Positions 1 through 8,126 of a stretch of DNA of 64,000 nucleotides are shown piece by piece. The stretch lies in assembly GCF_902477725.1 (NCBI RefSeq), contig NZ_CABSIF010000014.1, forward strand, positions 27,491 to 91,490, given 5' to 3'. Below the pieces are notes generated by a model that searched no databases, was not told where the DNA came from, and saw only the letters and a list, made by a program, of their open reading frames with translations. The first letter of the stretch is position 1. The number at the start of each line of letters is the position of its first letter. Made by a program: the position numbers and the translations under genes. The stretch comes from an uncultured Desulfovibrio sp. GTDB taxonomy: Bacteria; Desulfobacterota; Desulfovibrionia; Desulfovibrionales; Desulfovibrionaceae.

Positions 1-708
1 ATGGCCAGAAAACTGGCGGCTGTGCGTTCATTCTTCCGTTTTCAACAGCGCAATGGTGTGGTAACAGAAAATGTGGCCGCGCAGGTGCGCAATCCCCGGC
101 AGGAAAAGCGCCACCCCCGCGCCCTGAATGTGGACGAAACCTTTGCCTTGCTGGATGCGGAGCATGGCCAGGCAGGGACAGAGAGCGCCGAATCTGCGCG
201 CCTGCTGTGTCGCGACCTAGCCTTGGCGGAACTTCTCTACGGTTCTGGCCTGCGTATTTCTGAGGCGCTTGGCCTCGATATTGATGATGTGCAGCTTTCA
301 TCGCGCGTGTTGCGCGTTATGGGCAAAGGCTCGCGCGAGCGGCTTGCGCCGCTTTCCGACACATCGTGCGAGAGCCTCAAGGCATGGCTTGACGAGCGTC
401 CGCTCCTGGCCCTGCCGGAAGAACAGGCTCTGTTTGTGGGTTCTCGCGGTTCGCGCCTGAACCGCAGGGAGGCTGCGCGCATTGTGGAGCGCTTGTGCCG
501 CCGGGCCGGGCTGGATTTTACAGTGTCGCCGCACAGCCTGCGCCATTCGTTTGCAACGCACCTGCTTTCGGCTGGGGCCGACCTGCGCAGTGTGCAGGAG
601 CTGCTGGGACACCGCAGATTGACCACCACCCAACGCTATACGCAGGTAAGCCTTGAGCATTTGATGGAAGCCTACGACAAGGCTCATCCCAAGGCGACGA
701 AAAAATAA
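1..708 (+). CDS. xerC: Tyrosine recombinase XerC, 5' end cut by the window
   Basis: Site-specific tyrosine recombinase that resolves chromosome dimers at dif together with XerD. About 235 C-terminal residues are present; the family is near 300, so the N-terminal SAM-like part is missing and the ATG at base 1 is probably internal. All catalytic residues are visible: Arg in SGLRISEAL, Lys in MGKGSRERL, HSLRH, LGHRRL and the nucleophile Tyr in TQRYTQ. The ending (YDKAHPKA) resembles XerC (AHPRA) more than XerD, which is why I chose XerC. It is followed by ppaC on the same strand after about 185 bases. Confidence 0.9.
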   Translation: MARKLAAVRSFFRFQQRNGVVTENVAAQVRNPRQEKRHPRALNVDETFALLDAEHGQAGTESAESARLLCRDLALAELLYGSGLRISEALGLDIDDVQLSSRVLRVMGKGSRERLAPLSDTSCESLKAWLDERPLLALPEEQALFVGSRGSRLNRREAARIVERLCRRAGLDFTVSPHSLRHSFATHLLSAGADLRSVQELLGHRRLTTTQRYTQVSLEHLMEAYDKAHPKATKK

Positions 709-893
709 AAAAATCACTAAGTTAAAAATATTGTTTATTTTCAAGTAGATATGTTTTATAGGGTAGAGTGTCCACTAATCTGTTTCGGGTTTTTTTGTGC
801 GAAGACCTTGGCATGAACAGGACTTTGTGCTAAAGAGAACAAAGCGGTCGCACTGAACCGCATACCCGAACAATACCGGAAGGAGAGACTGTC

Positions 894-1811
894 ATGTCCG
901 CATTAGTTATTGGTCACATGAATCCTGATACCGACAGCATCATTTCTGCCATTGCCGCCGCCGACCTGTACAGCAAGCGCGGTCTGGACGTTACCCCTGC
1001 CGCCCAGGGCGCGCCCACTCCTGAAACCGAATTCGTGCTCAAGAAGTTCGGTCTCACCGCTCCCCAGGTTGTTGCCGATGTGGCTGGCAAGAATCTGTAT
1101 CTGGTGGACTATTCCGATCTGGCTCAGGCCCCCAAGGGAATGGATTCCGCCTGTGTGCTCGGTATCGCTGATCACCACAAGCTTGGTGATGTGACCACCT
1201 CTGCGCCCCTGGAAGCCTGGATCTGGCCCGTGGGCTGCACCTGCACCGTGCTGAAGAACATGTTTGACTTCTACGGCGTGGAAATTTCCAAGAGCATCGC
1301 TGGCGGCATGCTGTGCGCGATCCTCTCCGATACCGTTATCTTCAAGTCCCCCACCTGCACCCCCGCCGACAAGAAGGCCGTTGAAGAACTGGCCAAGATC
1401 GCGGGCGTGAGCGACGTGATGTCTCTGGGCATGGAAATGTTCAAGGTCAAGAGCGCCGTTGAAGGCACCTCCATGAAGGACCTGGTCTTCCGTGACTACA
1501 AGGACTTCGACATGGGCGGCAAGAAAGTTGGCATCGGCCAGCTCGAAGTGGTCGACCTTTCCATTCTGGAACCCGTCAAGGCTGGCCTCCAGGCCGAAAT
1601 CGCCCGCGTGAAGGGCGAAGGCCGTCACAGCGTGTTCCTGCTGCTCACCGACATCATGAAGGAAGGCTCTGAAATGCTGATCGTTTCTGACGATCCTTCC
1701 GTGGTGGAAAAGGCTTTTGGCGTGAAGGCCGAAGGCAAATCCGTGTGGCTGCCCGGCGTGATGAGCCGCAAAAAGCAGGTCGTGCCCAACTTTGAAAAGG
1801 CTTTCAAGTAA
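894..1811 (+). CDS. ppaC: Manganese-dependent inorganic pyrophosphatase (family II, DHH)
   Basis: Hydrolyses pyrophosphate to two phosphates in the cytoplasm. In sulfate reducers this pulls ATP sulfurylase forward during sulfate activation (established role). The 305-residue protein has the family II signatures: GHMNPDTDS near the N-terminus, LVDYSD, the DHH metal motif (ADHHKLGD), LSDTV, and the C-terminal SRKKQVVP phosphate-binding block. Length is normal and there is no CBS insertion. The start is supported by a GGAGAG ribosome site upstream of the ATG. The gene looks monocistronic, closed by two strong hairpins downstream. Confidence 0.96.
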   Translation: MSALVIGHMNPDTDSIISAIAAADLYSKRGLDVTPAAQGAPTPETEFVLKKFGLTAPQVVADVAGKNLYLVDYSDLAQAPKGMDSACVLGIADHHKLGDVTTSAPLEAWIWPVGCTCTVLKNMFDFYGVEISKSIAGGMLCAILSDTVIFKSPTCTPADKKAVEELAKIAGVSDVMSLGMEMFKVKSAVEGTSMKDLVFRDYKDFDMGGKKVGIGQLEVVDLSILEPVKAGLQAEIARVKGEGRHSVFLLLTDIMKEGSEMLIVSDDPSVVEKAFGVKAEGKSVWLPGVMSRKKQVVPNFEKAFK

Positions 1812-1838
1812 GCTTTAGCTTAGCTTGAAATGATTTTG

Positions 1839-1903
1839 CCCCGCCGGGGCAGGGAAGCAGGTTCTTGCGAACCGAACCCCTGCCTTGGCGGGGTTCTTTT
1901 TTG
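1839..1903 (+). terminator. Rho-independent terminator after ppaC
   Basis: A G+C-rich imperfect stem (CCCCGCCGGGGCAGGG at 1839-1854 against CCCCTGCCTTGGCGGGG at 1877-1893) is followed by TTCTTTTTT. It lies about 30 bases after the ppaC stop. Confidence 0.85.
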
Positions 1904-1906
1904 CAT

Positions 1907-1948
1907 GGCAGCACTTGGCGCTCTTTTGAGCGCCAAGTGCTGCCTTTT
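1907..1948 (+). terminator. Perfect 17-bp hairpin with T tail
   Basis: GGCAGCACTTGGCGCTC (1907-1923) and its exact reverse complement (1928-1944) flank a TTTT loop, and TTTT follows. It sits immediately after the ppaC terminator. It could be a second terminator or the end of an unannotated small RNA. Confidence 0.6.
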
Positions 1949-2209
1949 GCGCAGGGTGAGGCCGCGTCATAATAGTGCCGCACCGGCGGGCGATTTGTGC
2001 GGTAGCGGGCTGTGGCGATACGGCTGAACAATGCCGCACTGTTCCGTTATCCCTTAGCGGCACTTTGCCCGCGCTCTGGCTGATAAGGGGGCGCAACTTG
2101 CGGCAAAAGCGGAGTAAACAATCAGCCCTGTGCGGGCTACTTGACCCCAGCGCACGCATGTCGCCGCGTAATTCGGTTGAGGGCTGGCTCCGCTGATGCT
2201 CGGACGCAA
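1949..2209. other. Intergenic region with no recognisable gene
   Basis: Between the ppaC hairpins and the terminator of the convergent lipoprotein gene. It has short G+C-rich repeats (GCCGCACnG) but I see no coding frame with a convincing start and no RNA family I can name. Confidence 0.5.
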
Positions 2210-2247
2210 AAAAGGCTGCCAGTTCTATGCGAACCGACAGCCTTTGA
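2210..2247 (-). terminator. Terminator of the lipoprotein gene
   Basis: Read on the minus strand, GGCTGTCGGTTC and GAACTGGCAGCC pair (two G-U type differences) around a 5-base loop and run into TTTTTT. It lies about 35 bases past the stop of the lipoprotein gene. A-richness on the other side means it may work in both directions. Confidence 0.8.
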
Positions 2248-2280
2248 CTCTTTTACTGCGGTGGTTGGCGAGTGTGCGGC

Positions 2281-3003
2281 CTACAGGCTGCGCTCTTCCA
2301 GACCTTCGCCGCTCTTTTGTTTGGCCTTGTTGGGCGGGGTAGTGACAGGCTGCAAGCCGGGCACCACGTCATGCACTTCTGTGGGCGGCAAGAGCGGATC
2401 GGCGGCATCGCGCTGTATGACCTTGCTGTCGCGCACATACAGCGTGCAGGAAAGGCCAAAGCATTCATACACCGCGGCCACGGTGCCCTTGAGTTTTTCC
2501 TGATCATTGAGCGGCGGCGGAACAAGCACATAATAAATGCGGGTGCGCCCACCCCTCTTGGGTTCCACAAAGCAGGAGACAATCCATTCATCCTGCCCGT
2601 CCCCGTTCCAGTCCGCAATGCCGACCATATTGACTTTAAGCTTCTGCGTGGCATGATTGATGCTGAAACCGTTGGGGAAACGCTGCACGCGGCTGTCGGG
2701 CAGGATGGTGGCGGAAAATGTTTCGCCAAGATACACATCGTGCGCCGTATCGTTTTGCAGCATAAATGAGGGCGAAAGGCGGGTGAAAAGTATGTCGCCG
2801 TAGTCTTTCAAACCCTTGAACGACATGGGGGCAGTGTAGGAGCCGTCCTTGTCCAGCAGGTCACGGGCCTGGAGTTCCTTGGGCATGTTATGCGCCATTT
2901 TCATGAATTCGTCTTTTTCCACCACAACCACAGGGCGGGTGGTACCGCAGCCAGCAAGCAGACAGCCCAGGCAAAGCAGGGCGCAGATTCGCGATAAGAC
3001 CAT
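2281..3003 (-). CDS. Uncharacterised lipoprotein
   Basis: Predicted 240-residue lipoprotein of unknown function. The start at 3003 is chosen because it gives a clean lipoprotein signal (MVLSRICALLCLGCLLAGC, Cys in the lipobox LLAGC) preceded by a GGGGAG ribosome site; a longer upstream frame has no signal. The mature part has an EF-hand-like or VCBS-like loop (DWNGDGQDEW) near residue 150, in a context seen in proteins of FG-GAP/VCBS type, and an acidic/proline tail. It is likely anchored in a membrane facing the periplasm. Neighbours give no functional clue. Confidence 0.75.
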   Translation of the reverse strand: MVLSRICALLCLGCLLAGCGTTRPVVVVEKDEFMKMAHNMPKELQARDLLDKDGSYTAPMSFKGLKDYGDILFTRLSPSFMLQNDTAHDVYLGETFSATILPDSRVQRFPNGFSINHATQKLKVNMVGIADWNGDGQDEWIVSCFVEPKRGGRTRIYYVLVPPPLNDQEKLKGTVAAVYECFGLSCTLYVRDSKVIQRDAADPLLPPTEVHDVVPGLQPVTTPPNKAKQKSGEGLEERSL

Positions 3004-3178
3004 GATGTGTGTCGACTCCCCTGGCGGAGATTTGACGGCAAAAAGCCGCTTCTCCGTGAATGCAGCATTTGTAAGCGTCTGCGAGCGGCTTGTAAAGAGC
3101 ATTGCAGGCAGTCTGGTACGGTATCTGCATGTTTTTATGATAATGTCATGAAAATGCTCCAACCCCACAGGACACGAC

Positions 3179-4369
3179 ATGTCTGAACCAATATACTTGC
3201 AGATGCCCGAAGCCCGGTTGAAAAAGCATGGCCGCATGTTTTTGCGCCTTCTGCCCCTGTGGGTGATAGCCTGTCTGGTTGCCGCCGGGTGGTGGTGGAT
3301 CGAATCTGGCCGTGTGACAAGCACCTGGGCCATGCTCGACGGCATGGTGTACGCTGTTTCGTCCGAATTTCCCGCCAAGGTCGAATCCGTGTCTGTCCGC
3401 GAGGGTGATCATGTCAAAAAAGGGCAGGTCTTGGCCCGGCTGGACGCCAAAGCATACGCTGGCCGTGTGGGCGAGGCCGGGCGCGAGGCAGCCGCTCTGC
3501 GCGCCATGGCTGGCCCGCCCAGCATTGAAGAAACCGCAGCCCGCCTCAAGCAGGCGCAGGATTCAGAACAGGAGATGGTGCGCCGCATCGCACTGGCGCG
3601 GCATGATGAAGACCTCAAGCAGAAGGCGCGCGAAGAACGCGTGGCGGAGCATGTGCGCGCCCAGCTGGCCTTGCGCACACTTGATAGCCAGGGCGGTGAG
3701 CGCGCTGTGGGCAGCGCGCGTTACGCAGCCGCCAAACAGGCAGAAGCTCAGACCCGCCTTGCCAAGGAGCGGGCCATTGTGGAATTTGAGCAGGTCAGCC
3801 TTGTGCGCGCAGCCATAGATCAGGAACTTGCCCGAGTGCGCGCGGAAGCACTACGTTACAAACAGTTGGCCTCAAGCAACCGCTATGCGCCAAAATATGT
3901 GGCAGGGGCCTTGGGCGCTGCCATGAATGCCGTGCCGCAAAATGCAGTGGACGGCAATCTATACGCGCCGCAAGATGGGCGCATTCTGCGTGGCATCGCC
4001 ATGCCAGGGCAGTCTGTGCAGCGCGGAGAGCCAGTGGTCTTGCTGCTGCCCGAGGGCAAGGAAGCGCAAAAGTCCTTCTGGCTGTTGGCCTTCTTTACGC
4101 AGGATGCCGCCAATGCCCTCAAACCGGGCCAGAAGTGCGCCATAACCCTGAAAAACGACACCAAGCTTGAAGGGCGCGTCTACGACAGGCTCGACCCCCA
4201 GCCCCTGCCGTCCAATGCCATTGCGGACAACAAGGATGCCAGGGAAACTGCGGCCCGCCCGGAAGTTTACGTGCCTGTGCGCATAACCATCAGCGATGGC
4301 GAGGGAAAGCAGTTTGAACCCGGCATGCTGGGGAAGTGCGAGGTTATGACGAGGGTTTTCTGGAATTAG
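3179..4369 (+). CDS. HlyD/EmrA-type membrane fusion protein
   Basis: Periplasmic adaptor of the HlyD family, 396 residues, normally linking an inner-membrane exporter to an outer-membrane channel. Visible order: short cytoplasmic N-terminus, one membrane segment (about residues 24-41), a lipoyl-like half (FPAKVESVSVREGDHVKKGQ), a long Ala/Glu/Arg-rich coiled coil (about 95-215), the second lipoyl half (YAPQDGRILR..MPGQSV), then a beta-barrel domain. No transporter or TolC-like gene is adjacent, so the partner is elsewhere. The start is supported by ACAGGA upstream of the ATG. Confidence 0.85.
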   Translation: MSEPIYLQMPEARLKKHGRMFLRLLPLWVIACLVAAGWWWIESGRVTSTWAMLDGMVYAVSSEFPAKVESVSVREGDHVKKGQVLARLDAKAYAGRVGEAGREAAALRAMAGPPSIEETAARLKQAQDSEQEMVRRIALARHDEDLKQKAREERVAEHVRAQLALRTLDSQGGERAVGSARYAAAKQAEAQTRLAKERAIVEFEQVSLVRAAIDQELARVRAEALRYKQLASSNRYAPKYVAGALGAAMNAVPQNAVDGNLYAPQDGRILRGIAMPGQSVQRGEPVVLLLPEGKEAQKSFWLLAFFTQDAANALKPGQKCAITLKNDTKLEGRVYDRLDPQPLPSNAIADNKDARETAARPEVYVPVRITISDGEGKQFEPGMLGKCEVMTRVFWN

Positions 4370-4434
4370 TGGACGTTTGGGGGCTTGCGCGACGGGCGGC
4401 TAACTGAAATTTTATGCCCTGCGGGCACAGGATT

Positions 4435-4602
4435 CCGCCCTCCGGCGAAATTTGGGACGCCTGCGCGGCGTGCGATTTCGCCTTCCCGGCGTGGGGCAAA
4501 GGGGGCCTGTTAGGGGCTGCGCCCCTCCTCGGCCCCCTCTGCACTCCCCCGGAGCACCCCCTTGAGGTTTTCAAATCCCCCAAAAAAGCGAGGGCAGCGC
4601 GG
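4435..4602. repeat. G+C-rich nested hairpin region
   Basis: Two strong inverted repeats in tandem: GGCGAAAT/ATTTCGCC (about 4443-4482, with an inner GACGCC..GGCGT pairing) and GGGGGCC/GGCCCCC (about 4502-4538, enclosing AGGGGCTGCGCCCCT). There is no T tract directly after either. They could end transcription of the HlyD gene or be a dispersed structured repeat. Confidence 0.45.
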
Positions 4603-5029
4603 CTATAGCTGCGGGAGCTTCCCTCCCTCGCTTTGCTCGCTCAGGTGATCTCCCTCCGCGCCGCGCAAATGCCAGAGTACGTTTTCGCTTTGAGTGTATT
4701 CCGTTTCAGCCAACGACCCTCAGCACTTTGGCTAACCACAGGATATGCTTCGTTCTCGTTTCAACACCCCATGGACATGCAGCCAGCATCAATTGGGTAA
4801 GTCAAAGAACAGGAAAAACAAATAAAATTAGTAAACTAACTATGGCTATGCCAATCACCTTATACTCGCCGGAGCGTAGCGGAGGCGATGGCTGGTGTTA
4901 GGCGAATTTGCAAGATACGCTTTTTGCGGGCTGAAGCGTTCAGGGTGAAAAGTCGGGTATGCGTAAATCAGCCAGACAGGCTCTCCCACAACCCTTCATA
5001 TCTGTCCGTGGCTATCTTTTCCCTGCTTC
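4603..5029. other. Long intergenic region, no gene seen
   Basis: Separates the HlyD gene from the convergent queE-queD operon. It is of mixed composition with an A+T-rich patch near 4800-4850. I find no coding frame with a ribosome site and no recognisable RNA. Confidence 0.5.
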
Positions 5030-5386
5030 TTACTTCCCCGTGTACACGGCGCCAGAGGTGGGGCTCTCCTTAACCACGATTTTTGAAAGCCCCCGGATCT
5101 GGGAATCCAGCTTGCCCCAGAGCCAGATGGCGATATTTTCGCTGGTGGGATTTTCAAGCCCTTCAATATCATTCAGATACGTGTGATCGAGCTGGTCAAC
5201 AAACGACTTCGCAATCGATTTAATGTCGCCAAAATCAACAACCCAGCCATTGGTTTCAGACACTTCGCCCTGTACATAAACTTCAACAACAAAAGTATGC
5301 CCATGCAGATTGCCGCACTTGTGCCCCGCCGGTACAGCGGGCAGCCGGTGCGCTGCGTCAAACGTCATAGTAACGTAAATATCCAT
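5030..5386 (-). CDS. queD: 6-carboxytetrahydropterin synthase QueD
   Basis: Converts 7,8-dihydroneopterin triphosphate to 6-carboxy-5,6,7,8-tetrahydropterin, the first committed step of 7-deazaguanine (queuosine) synthesis. The 118-residue product has the family's zinc histidines (FDAAHRLP and NLHGHTF), the Cys nucleophile in KCGNLHGH, LDHTYLN and the PTSENIA and VKESPTSGA blocks. The start at 5386 is chosen for its AGGAG and for beginning directly with MDIYVTMTFDAAH; an upstream in-frame ATG would overlap queE. It follows queE by 8 bases, so the two are one operon. Confidence 0.95.
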   Translation of the reverse strand: MDIYVTMTFDAAHRLPAVPAGHKCGNLHGHTFVVEVYVQGEVSETNGWVVDFGDIKSIAKSFVDQLDHTYLNDIEGLENPTSENIAIWLWGKLDSQIRGLSKIVVKESPTSGAVYTGK

Positions 5387-5394
5387 ATGCTCTC

Positions 5395-6033
5395 CTACGA
5401 AATCCCGATAAACTTGTGTGTCTGAAGGCTGAGCTTCCACAGCGGGCGATCCTGGCAGATTCTGACCGCGTCTTCCGTTGCCTGTGACTGACCAGCATAG
5501 TCGCGGGGTTGCAGAAAAAAATGTTTGAAATCCAGTTGCTCAAAATCCTGTACGGAGATGCCCTCTTGAGGCCAGACGAGCTTTAGCTCGCTCCCGGATG
5601 TAACAACCAGTTTCGTTCCCGCCTTGGGGCTGACCGTAATCCAGTCCAAGCCCTCAGGCAGGGCAAGCGTCCCGTTGGTTTCTATTCCCGTTTCCACACC
5701 GCGGCGGCCCAACTCCTGCAACAATTCTTGGGTAAGTTGCAGGGCAGGCTCCCCACCTGTGAAGACCACGTAAGGCCGATAGCCCGGATGCGTATAGATG
5801 GGGAAAAAAGAGCAGATCGCCTGGGCCAGCGTTGCGGCGTTTTTGAATTCTCCGCCCGATTTCTCTGCCCCAATAAAGTCTGTATCGCAAAATGGGCATT
5901 TGGCAAATTTGCGATCTTCTTCTCGCCCTGACCACAGGTTGCAGCCGGAAAAACGGCAGAAAACTGCGGGGCGGCCCGCGTGGAACCCTTCCCCTTGCAA
6001 CGTATAAAAAATTTCCTTGACTGCAAAGCTCAC
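5395..6033 (-). CDS. queE: 7-carboxy-7-deazaguanine synthase QueE
   Basis: Radical SAM enzyme that contracts 6-carboxytetrahydropterin to 7-carboxy-7-deazaguanine. 212 residues. The N-terminal half carries YTLQGEG, and the iron-sulfur Cys motif is spread (CRFSGCNLW then CPFCDTDF), with an insertion between the first Cys and the CxxC pair as in many QueE proteins. FTGGEP follows. The start codon is GTG with GGAG seven bases upstream. First gene of queE-queD; a hairpin overlaps its ribosome site. Confidence 0.93.
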   Translation of the reverse strand: MSFAVKEIFYTLQGEGFHAGRPAVFCRFSGCNLWSGREEDRKFAKCPFCDTDFIGAEKSGGEFKNAATLAQAICSFFPIYTHPGYRPYVVFTGGEPALQLTQELLQELGRRGVETGIETNGTLALPEGLDWITVSPKAGTKLVVTSGSELKLVWPQEGISVQDFEQLDFKHFFLQPRDYAGQSQATEDAVRICQDRPLWKLSLQTHKFIGIS

Positions 6034-6040
6034 TATATTT

Positions 6041-6073
6041 CTCCAGTTTCACCGCACGGTTGCCGTGCACTGG
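6041..6073 (-). promoter_or_regulatory. Hairpin overlapping the queE ribosome site
   Basis: On the minus strand CCAGTGCACGG pairs with CCGTGC and, across a GGTGAA bulge, with ACTGG. The last two G of ACTGG are the first two bases of the GGAG ribosome site of queE. This could control translation. It does not match a preQ1 riboswitch consensus that I can recognise. Confidence 0.35.
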
Positions 6074-6227
6074 CTTTTAAGCAACAGGCAGGCAGCCGCT
6101 TCTTCTGCGTGAAGCGCGTATTCTTATACCCTCAGAGCCATGCTGAGGCAAAATTTGTATTTTATCAAGAATATCAGTGAAGTGCTGGCAGCGCTCAGGC
6201 AAATGATTTGTTGCTTTTGAAAAGCAA

Positions 6228-6295
6228 ACGCCGGGATTTTGCGCGCCCGTACTCCTGTACGGTAGCATCAAAACCCCGGCGCTGACGCATTCAGC
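6228..6295. repeat. Structured inverted repeat, possibly dispersed
   Basis: GCCGGGATTTTG and CAAAACCCCGGC form an outer stem; CCGTACTCCTGTACGG forms an inner hairpin. It lies between ycaO and queE. There is no T tract, so it is not an obvious terminator. I suspect a repeated element but only this copy is in the window. Confidence 0.4.
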
Positions 6296-6377
6296 TCGGC
6301 AAAATCGTATTTGCGCCATTAGGCCTGACAGGTAAGCCAATTCCCGGTTGGGGGATGGAGCCCGTTATGGAGTCTGA

Positions 6378-8126
6378 TCAGTTCGCCTGTCCTTCCAGTT
6401 CCGCCAGATGGTTGCGGGCAAAATCCAGGCTGGCGTCAAGCTCCAGCGCGGCGCTCAGATATTCGCGGGCCTGCTCGGCATTGCCCATGAATTTTTCGCA
6501 CAGGCCGAGGTTGGCGAGGTCCATTGCAGAACCTTTGTCCACCCGCAGTACAGCCTTAAAGGCCTCTGCCGCCTTGGCGTAGTCGCCGGTCTTGAAGTGG
6601 GCCACGCCAAGCAGATTGCCGTATTCCTTCATGTCCGGGCAGAGCTTGGCAGCGGCTGCCAGCGCAGGCAGGGCCTCCTGCCAGCGGCATTCGAGGGTAT
6701 CTGCATAGCCAAGGTAAAAGGAGGCCAGAGCCTGGGAATCTGCGTCGGGTTGCAGAGGCACGGCTGCGGCAAAGGCGCTGCGGGCCGTGTTGAAATCTTC
6801 CGCGCGCAGGGCCAGCATGCCTTCAAAGAATGGCAGAAAATGCGCGCCGGGATAGCATGATTCCAGCACTTTCAGGCCGTGCAGCACTGTCTCCGCATCG
6901 GCTTCTTCCACGAGTTTGCGGCCCACAAAGAGTCCAAGGCTCTGGTTGCGGTCGCGTTCGCGAAAATGCAGGCCCGGTACAATGCTGTAATGGGTGGGGA
7001 TGCCGAGGCGCGGGTGCGTGGTTTCTACCGCGTAGAGTTCCAGCGGGGCAAGGCCGCGCAGGGCTGTGAGCAGTTCTTCACGGATATCGGCATTCTCCAC
7101 GGTGGGCAGGCTGGCGAGGGAGACGGTTGGGCCTTCGATAAGCCAGTTGACCTGTTCAAGGGTCGTGTACTTGGAAAGGCCCGAAGCTTCGTAGCAGGCG
7201 CGGGTGCAAAAATCGCCTGCAAGCTGGGCAACTTCCGTAACCGCGCGGATGGCCGCCTTGGCAGGAGAAGCCGCAGTGCCGGCGGTGTAGACGATTTCAG
7301 AACTGTCGGGAAAGGTTTTGGGATCCCAGGCCACGGCGGCAACCGTGGGCAGGGGCATGCCCTGCGAAAAATCTTTCAGCACAATATGCACGCCCTCGCG
7401 CTCAAAGGCCGCCAGCAGTTCGGCCAGCACCGGGTCAAAGGCGCAGGATGCCGGGTCGATGGTGGGCGTGGTGGGCAGGTTGCGGTCAACGCGGCAGCAC
7501 ACGTGGCGCTCGATCAATTCGCTCAGGCCTTGCAACAGCGATTCTTCGCGGCTGTTGCCAGCCGAGGTGCCGTTGAATTCGCCAAGCAGTTTGAACCAGT
7601 CCAGCGGGAGCCACACGGTTTTGCCGTCCAGCAGGCGGGTAGCGGGGTAGAACTGCCAGCGCGTGAGATCAAGCACACGGCGGGCATCCTGAGGCGAAAG
7701 GGTGTCGTCCACCGAGCGCAGCATGGCCTCAATGGGCAGCAGATCACTGCCAAAACGGGCCTCGGCCTCGCTCCAGGTGGCGCTGACCATGTGGGGGCGT
7801 TCTTCCCAAAAGCTGAAAAAGGCAAAACGCTCCATCAGTTCCATGAGGGCCGAAGCCTCGGCCTGTTCGGCGGAGGAGCCTTTGCCCATCTGCTTGCGGG
7901 TGGGCATGATACGGCGGGCATCGGCACCGCACACGCTCAGAAACACGGGAATGCCAAGCCTGCCCACGTCCACGCGGCGCGTTTTTGACAGGATATCGAG
8001 GCGGGAGGAATCCAGCCGCTCGCGCACACGGGCAATGGTCTGCGCGGGGCTCATGGTTTTGTCCAGGTCGCGCGTGTAGCCCTTGGGGCAGGGGGCCAGG
8101 GTTATGATGGGCAACTGCTCGTTCAT
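6378..8126 (-). CDS. YcaO-domain protein with C-terminal TPR repeats
   Basis: YcaO proteins use ATP to activate peptide backbone amides (azoline, thioamide or amidine formation). The 582-residue protein has a YcaO core (about 30-395) with the ATP-site signatures SSAEQAEASALMELMER and GLSELIERH. The C-terminal third (about 430-575) is a run of TPR-like helical repeats (YLGYADTLECRWQEAL, LLGVAHFKTGDYAKA, NLGLCEKFMGNAEQA). No TfuA, dehydrogenase or precursor peptide is adjacent. Its start overlaps the stop of the upstream methyltransferase by 4 bases (ATGA), so the two are translationally coupled. The substrate is unknown. Confidence 0.88.
   Translation of the reverse strand: MNEQLPIITLAPCPKGYTRDLDKTMSPAQTIARVRERLDSSRLDILSKTRRVDVGRLGIPVFLSVCGADARRIMPTRKQMGKGSSAEQAEASALMELMERFAFFSFWEERPHMVSATWSEAEARFGSDLLPIEAMLRSVDDTLSPQDARRVLDLTRWQFYPATRLLDGKTVWLPLDWFKLLGEFNGTSAGNSREESLLQGLSELIERHVCCRVDRNLPTTPTIDPASCAFDPVLAELLAAFEREGVHIVLKDFSQGMPLPTVAAVAWDPKTFPDSSEIVYTAGTAASPAKAAIRAVTEVAQLAGDFCTRACYEASGLSKYTTLEQVNWLIEGPTVSLASLPTVENADIREELLTALRGLAPLELYAVETTHPRLGIPTHYSIVPGLHFRERDRNQSLGLFVGRKLVEEADAETVLHGLKVLESCYPGAHFLPFFEGMLALRAEDFNTARSAFAAAVPLQPDADSQALASFYLGYADTLECRWQEALPALAAAAKLCPDMKEYGNLLGVAHFKTGDYAKAAEAFKAVLRVDKGSAMDLANLGLCEKFMGNAEQAREYLSAALELDASLDFARNHLAELEGQAN

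Noticed and set aside
2272..2769. Plus-strand frame across the lipoprotein gene
   Set aside because: The minus strand gives a lipobox signal peptide and a ribosome site; the plus frame has neither.
6034..6130. preQ1 riboswitch upstream of queE
   Set aside because: A hairpin is present but the conserved preQ1-I/II sequence blocks are not; kept only as an unnamed hairpin.
6879..7988. A 369-codon plus-strand frame inside ycaO
   Set aside because: Antisense shadow of a G+C-rich gene; no ribosome site and no recognisable motif.
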